Shown here: in pieces, positions 15,717 to 25,021 of the stretch | Layout: every line of letters begins with the position of its first letter | Position numbering within the stretch: position 1 is the first letter of the stretch | Source: Candidatus Sulfopaludibacter sp. SbA3 | GTDB lineage: Bacteria > Acidobacteriota > Vicinamibacteria > Vicinamibacterales > UBA2999 | Direction: 5' to 3' | DNA: 64,000 nucleotides | NCBI GenBank assembly: GCA_945903265.1 | Contig: CAMDNQ010000014.1 | Span: 24,648-88,647 of the forward strand | Notes under the pieces: generated by a model | Seen by the model: the letters and a program-made list of their open reading frames with translations, nothing else | Told to the model about the DNA's origin: nothing | Database searches by the model: none | Program-made: the position numbers and the translations under genes

Positions 15717-16471
15717 CGGTGCGCCGGGCCGCGGCCTTCTTCGTTGTCCTGTTCGTCGCGCTCGCGATCCCGGCGCAGGCAGCCGAGCTCAAGGTGCTGA
15801 GTGGCAACGGTGCCCGGTCCGCCATTGCGGAGCTGTGCGCGGAATTTGAACGCGTCACGGGGCATAAGGTCACGGTCGACTTCGCGGTCAATCCGGAGGT
15901 CCAGCGGAGAATCGAGGGCGGCGAACAGTTCGACGTCGCGATCCTGAACCCGCCAGTGCTGGACGCCCTGATCGCGCAGGGCAGGATCGTCCGCGGCACG
16001 CGGTCTGTGATCGGCCGGGCGGGGATTGGCGTGGCTGCGCGAGCCGGCGTTCCACCGCCGGATATTTCCACGGTCGCCGCGTTTACCCGCACCCTTCTGA
16101 ATGCACGCTCCGTGGCGTATCCGGGCGAGGGCGCGAGCGGTAAATACTTCGTGACGGTCGTCGACCGGCTGGGCATCACGTCGCAGATGGCGCCGAAGAT
16201 GCGGCCCATGCCGGCGGAGTACAACGTCGAGGTCGTCGGCACCGGTGAAGTGGAACTGGTCGTGGTCGTGGCGTCGCGCATCGCGGGCGTGCCCGGCGTG
16301 CAGCTGGTCGGCCTGATTCCGCAGGAGCTCCAGACATGGATCGGGTTCACCGGAGGGATGAGCGCCGCCGTGCGCGAGCCGGATGCGGCACGGGCGCTAC
16401 TCCGGTTCCTGACGTCGCCGGTGGCTGTATCCGCGCTGGAGAAGGCCGGTATCCAGCCGTTCAAGGAGTGA
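15713..16471 (+). CDS. ModA-like periplasmic substrate-binding protein
   Basis: About 252 residues. The start is GTG overlapping the previous stop by GTGA, followed by a signal peptide (VRRAAAFFVVLFVALAIPAQAAE). The mature part is a type II periplasmic binding protein of the molybdate-binding ModA kind: LKVLSGNGARSAIAELCAEFER, GEQFDVAILNPPVLDALI, YPGEGASGKYF, and a C-terminal ARALLRFLTSP. No ABC permease or ATPase lies beside it. It is an orphan binding protein coupled to an amidohydrolase; ligand unknown (molybdate, another anion or a small organic molecule). Confidence 0.85.
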   Translation: MTVRRAAAFFVVLFVALAIPAQAAELKVLSGNGARSAIAELCAEFERVTGHKVTVDFAVNPEVQRRIEGGEQFDVAILNPPVLDALIAQGRIVRGTRSVIGRAGIGVAARAGVPPPDISTVAAFTRTLLNARSVAYPGEGASGKYFVTVVDRLGITSQMAPKMRPMPAEYNVEVVGTGEVELVVVVASRIAGVPGVQLVGLIPQELQTWIGFTGGMSAAVREPDAARALLRFLTSPVAVSALEKAGIQPFKE

Positions 16472-16477
16472 TATAAC
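16472..16477 (+). promoter_or_regulatory. -10 element abutting the next start codon
   Basis: TATAAC immediately after the preceding stop codon and 7 bases before ATG 16485. This spacing predicts a leaderless transcript. An AGGAG at 16464-16468 is too far upstream to serve this start. Confidence 0.4.
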
Positions 16478-16484
16478 GTCGCCC

Positions 16485-18095
16485 ATGCCACAGCGCTGGA
16501 TTGCGGCGGCGCTCGCCGCGGGACTGCTTGCAGCGCCGGCCCTCCTCGCGCAGGGGACCGCCCCGGACCTCATTCTGACCAACGGCAAAGTCGTCACGGT
16601 CGACGAACGCTTCACGATCGCGCAGGCGATCGCCGTACGTGGCGATCGCGTCATGGCGGTCGGTTCGAACCAGGAGATCGGCCGCCTTGCCGGGCCGGCG
16701 ACGCGCCGCATCGATCTTCGCGGGCGGACGGTCCTCCCGGGGCTCATCGACAACCACATGCACCTGCTCCGGTACGGCACCACGTGGAAATACGAGGTGC
16801 GGCTGGACGGGGTCGGGACGCGCCGCGAGGCGTTGGCGCTGTTACGCGCACGGGCACAGACGCTGAAGCCGGGCGAGTGGATCTACACACTCGGCGGCTG
16901 GGCGCTCGAGCAGTTTGCGGACGATCCGAAGCCGTTTACGCGGCAGGAGCTCGACGCCGCCGTGCCGGACAATCCCGTGTTCCTGCAGGCGTCTTACTAC
17001 GAAGCGTTTCTCAATACGCCAGCGATTGCGCAAATGGGTGTGCAGTCGTCGACCGGGCATGTGGACGAGAACGGCTTCAGGCCGCTCGTCGAGAAGCTTC
17101 CAGTGGCGACCGGACCCGAGCTGGAGGCGAGCACGCTCGGCATGATCCGCGAGCTGAATCAGTCAGGCCTGACGGCATTCGGCAGCGCCGGCTGCGAGAC
17201 CGACCTGCTCGATCGCTATCGCGGGTGGGCTGATCGTCAGCAGCTGAACATCCGCGTGTTCTGCATCACGACGCCCGCGGGCGGCGGCAATGTCGACCAG
17301 TTCCTGCCGCGCATCGCGCAGATGAAAGTCTTTCAGGGCGATGCGTGGGTGGATCACATTGCCTTCGGCGAAAATTTCGGCGCGCTGTCGGATCCGATGT
17401 TCCGTCACCGCCCCCCGGCGACAGCGCAGGATCTGGCGGCGTGGCGCCGCATCGTGACCGAGGTGGCGAAAGCCGGCCTGCCGCTCCACGTTCACACGAA
17501 CTTCACTGAGACGATCGACGCATACCTCGACCAGATTGAGGCGGTGAACAAGGAGTACCCGATCCGCAACCTGCGCTGGGTGCTCGCGCACTTCAATCAG
17601 CCGAACGCCGCGCAGCTCGAGCGCATGAAGCGCCTCGGCATGTACGCAGCGGTACACCCGTGGGCGGTCATTAACGGCGGCATCAACATCCGGCAGTTCG
17701 GCGAGGCGGCGTACGAAATGGCGCCGCTCGCCACCATCCAGAAGAGCGGGGTGACCTGGGGCTTCGGCAGCGATGGCAGCCGCGCCAATCAGATCCTGCC
17801 GTTCGAGACATTGAGCTGGGCCGTCACGGGGAAGATGGTCGGGGGGCGAACTGTCCTGCGGCAGCCGATCAGCCGCGAAGACGCGCTGATCGCACACACG
17901 CGGAAGAATGCGTACTTCGTCTTCCGCGAAAACGATCTCGGCTCCATCGAGCCAGGCAAGCTGGCGGATCTCATCGTGATCGACCGCGATTACCTGACGA
18001 TCCCGGCCGATCACATCAAGGACATCAAGGTACTGATGACAGTCGTCGGCGGGCGTGTCGTGCATGACGCGGCGGCGCCTGCGGGAACACGCTAG
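16485..18095 (+). CDS. Exported amidohydrolase of the YtcJ/AmidoHydro_3 type
   Basis: A 536-residue protein with a signal peptide (AALAAGLLAAPALLAQG), then ILTNGKVVTVDERF and VLPGLIDNHMHLLRYG (HxH motif), HVHTNFTET, LAHFNQP, WGFGSDGS and the closing LADLIVIDRDYL. The length is typical for the family, which hydrolyses N-substituted amides or formamides. Fourth gene in a run of same-strand exported proteins, 13 bp after the binding protein. Confidence 0.88.
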   Translation: MPQRWIAAALAAGLLAAPALLAQGTAPDLILTNGKVVTVDERFTIAQAIAVRGDRVMAVGSNQEIGRLAGPATRRIDLRGRTVLPGLIDNHMHLLRYGTTWKYEVRLDGVGTRREALALLRARAQTLKPGEWIYTLGGWALEQFADDPKPFTRQELDAAVPDNPVFLQASYYEAFLNTPAIAQMGVQSSTGHVDENGFRPLVEKLPVATGPELEASTLGMIRELNQSGLTAFGSAGCETDLLDRYRGWADRQQLNIRVFCITTPAGGGNVDQFLPRIAQMKVFQGDAWVDHIAFGENFGALSDPMFRHRPPATAQDLAAWRRIVTEVAKAGLPLHVHTNFTETIDAYLDQIEAVNKEYPIRNLRWVLAHFNQPNAAQLERMKRLGMYAAVHPWAVINGGINIRQFGEAAYEMAPLATIQKSGVTWGFGSDGSRANQILPFETLSWAVTGKMVGGRTVLRQPISREDALIAHTRKNAYFVFRENDLGSIEPGKLADLIVIDRDYLTIPADHIKDIKVLMTVVGGRVVHDAAAPAGTR

Positions 18096-18104
18096 GAGAG
18101 ACAT

Positions 18105-19631
18105 ATGCGCGTCCGGTTCTTCTTTCTCACATTGTTCGCCCTCGTCGCCGCCGGCAGCGTTGCCGCTCAGATCACCATCAATCCGCTGTCGACCCCGATT
18201 CCGAAACGGGGGTTGAGCGTTCAGATTCAGGACTACACGCGGCTGCCAGATTCCCGTGAGATTCGGCCGAAGAGCGAAGACGTGCAGCAGTCCGGGTACG
18301 CGCGCGTCAGCTTCGTGAAGGACCTGCCGGACGGCCGCCGGTTCGTCAACGATTCGCGCGGGGTGATGTACCTGATCGGCGGCGACCGCAAGCCGCAGGT
18401 CTACTGGGAGTTCCACAAAGAAGTGCCGTTCGGGGTGTACAACCGGCTGGAAAGCGGCTTCATCAGCTTCGAGTTCCATCCCGAGTTTGCGAAAAACGGG
18501 CTGATCTACACGGTACACAGCGAGCGGGCGTCAGGAAACCCGGCGAAGCCGACGTTCATCCCCCCCGGGTTCGGCCCGGAAGAAGTCACGTATCACAACG
18601 TGATCACGGAGTGGCGCACGGCCAACCCGGCGGCGAACACGTTTGCTGGCACCCGGCGCGAGCTGCTGCGCGTCGGCCACATCGTGGATAGCCTGACGCA
18701 TCCGATGGGATTCGCCGCGTTCAATCCGACGGCGAAGCCGGGGAGCGAAGACTACGGTCTGATCTATACGAGCGGCAGCGATCTCGGATTCAGCAACGGC
18801 GTCGGTCCGAAAGCCAACAACCCGACCACCACGCAGCGGCTCGACTCGGTGATCGGCGCGATCCTACGCTTCGATCCGCGTTCTCCCTCAGTCTCCGGCG
18901 GGATGAAAGGGCTCGGCGACTACACGATTCCGCCGGCCAACAAGTTTGCGGCCGACGGCGACCCGAAGACGCTGGGCGAGATTTACGCCTATGGTTTCCG
19001 CAACGCGCACCGGCTGTCGTGGGATCCGACGGACGGGACGATGTTCGCCACCGATATCGGCTCGAGCCAGATCGAAGAGGTCAACATCGTTCGCAATGGG
19101 GGCAACTACGGCTGGATGAAACGTGAGGGATTCTACGAGAACGGCATCCAGCGTCAGGGCGGGGCACTCAACCAGCTGTATCCGCTGCCGGCCGAAGTGC
19201 TCGACGGGCGTCAGAAGGACGAGTTCCTCTATCCCGTCGCGATCTACGACCACGACGAAGGGCTTGCCATCACCGCCGGCTTCCCGTACTACGGCCGCAT
19301 CGAGGCGCTGAAAGGGAAGTTCGTGTTCGGCGACATCGCCCGGGGGCGGCTCTTCGCCTCTGACCTCGCGGCCATGAAGAAGGCCGACGACGGCATTCCG
19401 CAGACGGTGGCGCCGGTCGAGGAGGTGCAGTTGTACCTGCGCGACGATGCGAATAATCGGGAATTCGTGACGCTGATGCAGCTGGTGGGAACCACGATCG
19501 GCGCGCCGGTCGTGCGCGCCGACCTGCACTTGAGCATGAGCCGCGAAGGCGAACTGTTCGTCACGTCGCGGCAGGACGGGACCATCCGGGTGCTCGTGCC
19601 AGATGGCGAAGGACTGTTTCGCGCCAATTAA
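18105..19631 (+). CDS. Exported PQQ-dependent sugar dehydrogenase-like beta-propeller (GSDH family)
   Basis: A 508-residue protein with a signal peptide (MRVRFFFLTLFALVAAGSVAAQ) and a six-bladed propeller of the soluble glucose/sorbosone dehydrogenase family: FISFEFHPEFAKNGLIYTVH, THPMGFAAFNP, GEIYAYGFRNAHRLSWDP, IGSSQIEEVNIVRNGGNYGW and FVFGDIARGRLF. A periplasmic sugar or alcohol oxidation role with PQQ is expected by family; the PQQ-contact residues were not checked one by one. GGAGAGACAT precedes the ATG. Confidence 0.88.
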   Translation: MRVRFFFLTLFALVAAGSVAAQITINPLSTPIPKRGLSVQIQDYTRLPDSREIRPKSEDVQQSGYARVSFVKDLPDGRRFVNDSRGVMYLIGGDRKPQVYWEFHKEVPFGVYNRLESGFISFEFHPEFAKNGLIYTVHSERASGNPAKPTFIPPGFGPEEVTYHNVITEWRTANPAANTFAGTRRELLRVGHIVDSLTHPMGFAAFNPTAKPGSEDYGLIYTSGSDLGFSNGVGPKANNPTTTQRLDSVIGAILRFDPRSPSVSGGMKGLGDYTIPPANKFAADGDPKTLGEIYAYGFRNAHRLSWDPTDGTMFATDIGSSQIEEVNIVRNGGNYGWMKREGFYENGIQRQGGALNQLYPLPAEVLDGRQKDEFLYPVAIYDHDEGLAITAGFPYYGRIEALKGKFVFGDIARGRLFASDLAAMKKADDGIPQTVAPVEEVQLYLRDDANNREFVTLMQLVGTTIGAPVVRADLHLSMSREGELFVTSRQDGTIRVLVPDGEGLFRAN

Positions 19632-19678
19632 ATGGGGTCGGGGGTCATGTAAAGAGGACGCCCCTTTCAGGAGGATTC

Positions 19679-22561
19679 ATGGTCAGGTTCGTTCGGGTTC
19701 TGCTGGCACTCGTGATCCTGGCGCTGCCTGCTGCGTCGTACGCGCAGGAGGCGGTACTTACCGGCACCATCACGGATTCGACGGGCGGCGTGTTGCCCGG
19801 CGTCACCGTGACCGCCACGCATGAAGCCACCGGAAACACCTTTCTGGCGGTCAGCGACGAGCGGGGAATCTACCGAATCCCGGCACGCGTTGGCGCGCTG
19901 CAAATGGTCGCCGAGCTCCCGGGCTTCTCGACGGTCACGCGCGGCGGCGTTCAGCTGCTCGTGGGTCAGACGGTGACGGTGGACCTTCGGATGTCGCCGT
20001 CGACGGTACAGGAGACGGTGACGGTCACCGGAGAGGCGCCGCTGCTCAACGTCGCGACGTCCAGCCTTGGCGGCAACGTCGACCCGCGCCAGGTGCAGGA
20101 GCTGCCGGTACAGGGACGCAACTGGATGTCGCTGGCGATGCTGGCGCCCGGCAGCCGCATGACCACGCCGACAGGCACGACGCCGCTGCCGGACCGTAAC
20201 CAGGGCGAGCAGCGCGAGTTTCAGCTGAGTCTCGACGGCCAGAGCGTCGCCGGCGAGCTTGGCTACGGCGGACAGCCGCGCTACTCGCAGGATTCGATCG
20301 CCGAGTTCCAGTTCATCTCCAACCGGTTCGACGCGACGCAGGGACGGTCTTCCGGCGTGCAGGTGCGCGCGATTACCAGGTCGGGGACCAATGCGTTGTC
20401 CGGTTCTGTGCGCGGCAACTTCCGCGACAGCCGGTTCAACGCCGAGAATCCGGTGCTGAACCGCGTCGTCCCGATCGACAACCAGCAGCTGGCATTCACC
20501 GCGGGCGGGCCGATACGACGCGACCGGCTCCATTTCTTCGGGCACTTCGAATACGAGCGGGAGCCGCGATCGAGCGTCTGGAACACGCCGTTTGCCGCGT
20601 TTAACGTGGAACTGACCGGCAAGCAGACCGTCAAGATGGGCGGTGTGCGGCTCGACTACCAGCTCACCCCGCAGGCCCGCATGATGGGCAAGTTCTCCGA
20701 GGCGCGCGTCTTTCAGCCGTTCGGACAGGGCAACCAGAATCACCCGGCCGAAACGGGCGCGCACAGCGACCTGAATCGCGAATACCTCGGCCAGTTCACG
20801 CAGGTCATTGGCAACCGCGCGGCCAACGAGATCAAGGGCGGGAAGACGCGCTACATCTTCACCGACGCGAATCTCACGACGTGGAGCAACCACTGGCAGA
20901 AGGGGATTGGCGTCACGACGGGCTCGCCGCGCATCACGTTCACCGGCTTCACCATTGGCGGCAACCGGTTCTTCCCGCGCCACGGCGCGCAGGACATCTG
21001 GATGATCCGCGACGACTTCACCTTCTCGTACGAGATGCGGGGGCGTCACGATTTGCGCGCCGGCGGCGAATTCCAGCAGTACATCGACGACGGCAACAAC
21101 TGTCAGTCGTGCATGGGAATCATCGACGCACGCAACGGTCCGCTGCCGTCGGCCGCGCAGCTGCAGGCCTGGTTTCCGGATCCCTTCAATGCCGACACAT
21201 GGAACATGGCCGCAATCTCGCCGCTGGTCCGGACGTATGACATCGGGATCGGCGACTACACCACGCATGACGAGCGGCCGCAGATTGCCGCGTGGCTGCA
21301 GGACGACTGGCGCGTGTCAAACGCGCTGACACTGAACGTCGGCGTGCGGTATGACCTCAGCAAAAACGCGAGCGGGAACGAATACGACATTCCGAACCTG
21401 CATCCCGGCGGCCAGCCTGACGACACCAACAACATGCAGCCGCGCGTGGGGTTCGCGTATCAGGTGAATGAGCGGACGGTGGTCCGCGCCGGGTCCGGGC
21501 TCTATTACGGCGTGCCGCTGTCGGTGGAGACGTTCTGGATGGCGCAGATCAACAGACTGCGCGTCCTGCAGTTCACCAACGATGGGCGGGCGAACTTCGC
21601 GGCCGATCCACTCAACGGCCAGCCCCTGCCGACGCTGGCGCAGGCCGAGGAGCGCTTCTGCCATGCGCGCAACGTGCCCGGATGCCTGCGGCTGGCCATT
21701 GGCGAGCTGATCGCCCCGGACGAATACAGCCGCAACCTCGCACGCAGCTGGCAGAACTCCATTGGCGTCCAGCGTCAGTTCGGCAGCACGGTGGCTGTCG
21801 AAGCTGATTACGTCTACACGCAGGGACGCAATGAAAAGGACATCCTCGAGAACGTCAATCTCACGTTCGACCCCGCGACAGGCGCGAACTTCCCGTTCTC
21901 CAACATCGCCCGCCGCGCGCTACCCGAGTACGGGCTGATCTCGATGTCGGCGCGCACGGGACGATCGAGCTATCACGCGCTGCAGACCGCGTTCACGAAG
22001 CGGATGGCGAACCGGTGGCAGGCGGCGGCGACGTACACGCTGTCGGGGTTGTGGGACGCCGAGTCACGGCCGTTCACGGGACTGCAGATGGTGCCGTTCG
22101 AGACGGCACGGGATATGGGCGGCGAGTTCACGCTCGGGCAGACCGACCAGCGTCATCGCGCCGTCTTCAACGGTATCTGGCAGGTCGGGCGCGGCTTCCA
22201 GGTGAGCGGGCTGTATTACCTGGGCGTCGGCGAACGCGCCAATCACGTCTACAGCGGCGACCTGCGCGGGGTGGGCGGCGGCGGTGGCGGTCAGGCGCTT
22301 CGTCGTCAGCGGCTGCGTCCGGATGGCACCATCATCGACCGCAACAGTTTCACGCAGCCCCGGAGGCAGCGCGTCGACCTGCGCGCGCAGCAGCGGATTC
22401 CGCTGCGTGGGCGCATCGCGATCGACGGCATCGTCGAGGTGTTTAACGTGTTCAGCTCGCCGAACTGGACGCTGAACAGCGACCAGGCGAACCGGCTGTA
22501 CAACACGCGGATTTCCGGCGAGAACCGGACCGCGCAATTCGGGTTCAGAGTGGGGTTCTAG
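19679..22561 (+). CDS. TonB-dependent receptor with carboxypeptidase-regulatory N-terminal domain (Oar-like)
   Basis: A 960-residue outer-membrane protein. A signal peptide, then a CarboxypepD_reg-like beta-sandwich (residues about 22-105: LTGTITDSTGGVLPGVTVTATHEATG..SDERGIYRIP), a plug region (about 115-235) and a large 22-strand-type barrel ending in the terminal Phe typical of outer-membrane barrels (FGFRVGF). It takes up large substrates, probably oligosaccharide, peptide or plant polymer fragments, with TonB energy. AGGAGGATTC precedes the ATG. It follows the GSDH-like gene and converges on an NHL gene with both stop codons inside CTAG (22558-22561). Confidence 0.92.
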   Translation: MVRFVRVLLALVILALPAASYAQEAVLTGTITDSTGGVLPGVTVTATHEATGNTFLAVSDERGIYRIPARVGALQMVAELPGFSTVTRGGVQLLVGQTVTVDLRMSPSTVQETVTVTGEAPLLNVATSSLGGNVDPRQVQELPVQGRNWMSLAMLAPGSRMTTPTGTTPLPDRNQGEQREFQLSLDGQSVAGELGYGGQPRYSQDSIAEFQFISNRFDATQGRSSGVQVRAITRSGTNALSGSVRGNFRDSRFNAENPVLNRVVPIDNQQLAFTAGGPIRRDRLHFFGHFEYEREPRSSVWNTPFAAFNVELTGKQTVKMGGVRLDYQLTPQARMMGKFSEARVFQPFGQGNQNHPAETGAHSDLNREYLGQFTQVIGNRAANEIKGGKTRYIFTDANLTTWSNHWQKGIGVTTGSPRITFTGFTIGGNRFFPRHGAQDIWMIRDDFTFSYEMRGRHDLRAGGEFQQYIDDGNNCQSCMGIIDARNGPLPSAAQLQAWFPDPFNADTWNMAAISPLVRTYDIGIGDYTTHDERPQIAAWLQDDWRVSNALTLNVGVRYDLSKNASGNEYDIPNLHPGGQPDDTNNMQPRVGFAYQVNERTVVRAGSGLYYGVPLSVETFWMAQINRLRVLQFTNDGRANFAADPLNGQPLPTLAQAEERFCHARNVPGCLRLAIGELIAPDEYSRNLARSWQNSIGVQRQFGSTVAVEADYVYTQGRNEKDILENVNLTFDPATGANFPFSNIARRALPEYGLISMSARTGRSSYHALQTAFTKRMANRWQAAATYTLSGLWDAESRPFTGLQMVPFETARDMGGEFTLGQTDQRHRAVFNGIWQVGRGFQVSGLYYLGVGERANHVYSGDLRGVGGGGGGQALRRQRLRPDGTIIDRNSFTQPRRQRVDLRAQQRIPLRGRIAIDGIVEVFNVFSSPNWTLNSDQANRLYNTRISGENRTAQFGFRVGF

Positions 22562-23676
22562 CGCGCCAGAAACCGCTGGACCCGATTGTTCGGGTCCACC
22601 TCGCCCGTGTAGAGATTGCCGTCCGAGTCGGTCGCCACCATGTGCAGCGCGTTGAAGCCGCCGCCGTTGCGACCGAGGTAGCCGATTCGGGCGGTGACCT
22701 TGTCGGTGCTTCGATCCACCAGCCACACCACGTTGTTCATGTGGTCGCCTACGAAGAGTGAGCGGCTGTCCTTCGTGAGCGCGAGGCCCACCGCCGAGCC
22801 GTCGCCGAGCGTCTGAGGCGCCACCGAGTACTCGCGCACGAACTTGCCCGGCTTCGTGAACACCTGGATCCGGTTCGCCTGCCGGTCCGCGACGTACACG
22901 TCATTGCCGGCGACGAAGATCGTCACGTGGCCGAGGAAATCCTTGTAGGTCGAGAGCGGCACCTTCGCGTCGTAGTCAGGACGCGGCATCGGGCCGATCT
23001 CGCTCAACGGCTTGCCGTACGCGCCCCAGCCCCGCTTGAACTTGTAGGTGTCCATGTCGAACACCAGCACGCGTCCGGCCAGGTAGTTGTCGATCAGATA
23101 GACCTCGCGCGCCTTCTCGTCGAACGACGCGCCCTCGACGCCGACGACCAGCGCTTCGGTGCCGGCCGGAACGACGACGGCCGGGGGCCCGCCCGGCTTC
23201 GCCGGCACGGGCCTCTGCGGATGGCGCGGGAACTCGGCGACCAGCTTGCCCGGCTTCGTGTAAATCCGGAACGTGTCCGATCCCACCCACACCTGATCCT
23301 TCGAGTCGATCATCAGCATGTGGCCCTGCGGCGTGTCCCACGAGTGCACCAGGTTGCCCTGGCGATCGAACGCCAGCACCGCCGGCGCCTTCACGCAGCA
23401 TTCGGCCTGCGGGGGAGTCACCGCGGCAAAGTTCTCGGTGTCGTTCAGGTCATTGGGCCGATGCAGGACCCAGATGATGTCGTCGTTGTCGACGCCAAGG
23501 CCGGTCACGCCGCCGAACGTCCATTTGTTCGGGAGTGGGAGCTTCGGCCATGAGCCATCGAACGTGAACTTGGCGACGGTCTGTGTTTCCTGCGCGGCGG
23601 GCTGTGCGCCCGCGCCGGCGAGCAGCGCCACGGTTACCGCCGCGAATACGAGCCTGGTGAAGCGAACTGTTCTCAT
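22558..23676 (-). CDS. Exported NHL-repeat six-bladed beta-propeller protein (paralog 1)
   Basis: A 372-residue protein with a signal peptide (FTRLVFAAVTVALLAGAGAQ) and repeated propeller blades with NHL-like motifs (GVTGLGVDNDDIIWVLHRP, VLAFDRQGNLVHSW, VYVADRQANRIQVFTKPGKFVREY, SLFVGDHMNNVVWLVD, NLYTGEVDPNNRVQRF). Related in design to the lyase domain of peptidyl-amidating enzymes, but catalysis cannot be shown. Resembles the protein at 27722-28867. Confidence 0.85.
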   Translation of the reverse strand: MRTVRFTRLVFAAVTVALLAGAGAQPAAQETQTVAKFTFDGSWPKLPLPNKWTFGGVTGLGVDNDDIIWVLHRPNDLNDTENFAAVTPPQAECCVKAPAVLAFDRQGNLVHSWDTPQGHMLMIDSKDQVWVGSDTFRIYTKPGKLVAEFPRHPQRPVPAKPGGPPAVVVPAGTEALVVGVEGASFDEKAREVYLIDNYLAGRVLVFDMDTYKFKRGWGAYGKPLSEIGPMPRPDYDAKVPLSTYKDFLGHVTIFVAGNDVYVADRQANRIQVFTKPGKFVREYSVAPQTLGDGSAVGLALTKDSRSLFVGDHMNNVVWLVDRSTDKVTARIGYLGRNGGGFNALHMVATDSDGNLYTGEVDPNNRVQRFLAR

Positions 23677-23759
23677 ATGTGTGTTCCTCGACCTGTATGT
23701 ACCTCGGCCTGTGGTCCCTTGGCACGGGGAACATACACCACTTCGGCTACGATCGTCGC

Positions 23760-24959
23760 GTGCCCGACGCGCTCATCGTCTCCGCGGTTCGCACACCAGT
23801 TGGCCGGGCCGGCGGCAGCCTTGCCGGTGTTCGTGCCGACGATCTCGCCGCGCTGGTCGTCCGGGCCGCTGTCGAGCGCGCGGGTCTCGACCCTGCCCGA
23901 ATCGACGATGTGATTCTCGGCTGCGCGAATCAGGCGGGAGAGGACAACAGAAACGTGGCCCGCATGGCCGCGCTGCTTGCCGGATTGCCAGTGGACGTTC
24001 CAGGCCAGACGGTCAACCGGCTGTGCGGCTCTGGCCTGCAGGCGGTGGCGAGCGCGGCGCAAGCCATCAAGGCGGGCGAAGGCGAGGTGTTCATTGCGGG
24101 CGGCGTGGAGAGCATGACCCGGGCGCCGTACGTGACGCTGAAGTCGGGTGTTCCCTGGAGCCGCGAGACTCCGGCGACGGCGGATTCGACGGTCGGCTGG
24201 CGCTTCGTCAATCCACGCATGTCCGAGGCGTGGACGATCTCGCTCGGGATGACCGCCGAAATGGTCGCCGAGCGTTACGGGATTTCCCGCCACGATCAGG
24301 ACGCCTTTGCCGCCGCGAGCCAGCAGCGGGCAGCCGCGGCCATGCGGGACGGGGCGTTTGCGGACGAAATCGTGCCGGTAGACGCGCCAGGCGCCGGCGG
24401 ACAGATCGTGCGGGTGGACAGTGACGAACATCCGCGCCCGGGTACTTCTGCCGACAAGCTTTCCAGTCTTGCTCCCGCGTTCAAGACGGGCGGCAGCGTG
24501 ACGGCCGGCAATTCGAGCGGCATCAACGACGGCGCGTCGGCGCTGGCGGTCGTCAGCTCGGCCCACGGAACGATGAGGCCGCTGGCGCGCATCATCACCA
24601 CCGCGGTGGCGGGTGTCGACCCCGCCTGCATGGGCATCGGTCCGGTCCCCGCGGTGCGCAAGGCGCTGGCGCGCGCGGGACTGACCATCGATCAGATCGA
24701 TCTCGTCGAGCTGAACGAAGCGTTTGCCGCCCAGACGCTCGCGTGTATGCGCGAGCTCGAGATCGATCCGGCCCGCGTCAATGTCTACGGCGGCGCCATT
24801 GCGCTTGGCCACGCGCTCGGGTCGTCCGGCGCGCGCATCCTCACGACGCTCACGCACGCCCTCCATCGCCGCAAGGCGCGCTACGGCCTGGCCGCGATGT
24901 GTATCGGCGTTGGGCAGGGGATTGCGATGATCGTGGAGCGCGTCGAACGCGCAGGCTGA
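23760..24959 (+). CDS. pcaF: Acetyl-CoA acyltransferase, 3-oxoadipyl-CoA thiolase-like
   Basis: A 399-residue thiolase. GTG start at 23760 gives VPDALIVSAVRTPVG, matching family N-termini. Active-site Cys89 lies in NRLCGSG, the catalytic His in GGAIALGHALGSSGA, and the second Cys in AAMCIGVGQG. The stretch GCANQAGEDNRNVARMA is characteristic of beta-ketoadipyl-CoA thiolases (PcaF/PaaJ), which cleave 3-oxoadipyl-CoA to succinyl-CoA and acetyl-CoA. A CoA-transferase pair lies nearby beyond an MFS gene, supporting a beta-ketoadipate or related lower pathway. The stop codon TGA is the loop of a REP-like palindrome identical to the one ending coxG. Confidence 0.88.
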   Translation: MPDALIVSAVRTPVGRAGGSLAGVRADDLAALVVRAAVERAGLDPARIDDVILGCANQAGEDNRNVARMAALLAGLPVDVPGQTVNRLCGSGLQAVASAAQAIKAGEGEVFIAGGVESMTRAPYVTLKSGVPWSRETPATADSTVGWRFVNPRMSEAWTISLGMTAEMVAERYGISRHDQDAFAAASQQRAAAAMRDGAFADEIVPVDAPGAGGQIVRVDSDEHPRPGTSADKLSSLAPAFKTGGSVTAGNSSGINDGASALAVVSSAHGTMRPLARIITTAVAGVDPACMGIGPVPAVRKALARAGLTIDQIDLVELNEAFAAQTLACMRELEIDPARVNVYGGAIALGHALGSSGARILTTLTHALHRRKARYGLAAMCIGVGQGIAMIVERVERAG

Positions 24960-25016
24960 AGCCTGCGCTCTACCTGCGAGTCCTGCGTAATGTAGAGCGC
25001 ACGCTTTAGCGTGCGC
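24949..25016 (+). repeat. Two REP-like palindromes in opposed orientation (BIME-like) between convergent genes
   Basis: Unit 1 is GCGCAGGC-TGAA-GCCTGCGC followed by TCTAC (24949-24973). Unit 2 is GTAGA followed by GCGCACGC-TTTA-GCGTGCGC (24992-25016). The TCTAC/GTAGA flanks are inverted relative to each other. Unit 1's loop holds the thiolase stop codon; unit 2 ends 6 bases before the stop codon of the convergent MFS gene. The pair may act as a bidirectional transcription end. Confidence 0.85.
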
Positions 25017-25021
25017 GATCG

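Noticed and set aside
19632..19678. Regulatory RNA or riboswitch upstream of the TonB-dependent receptor
   Set aside because: Only 47 bases, G-rich with a good RBS; no fold or conserved aptamer recognised.
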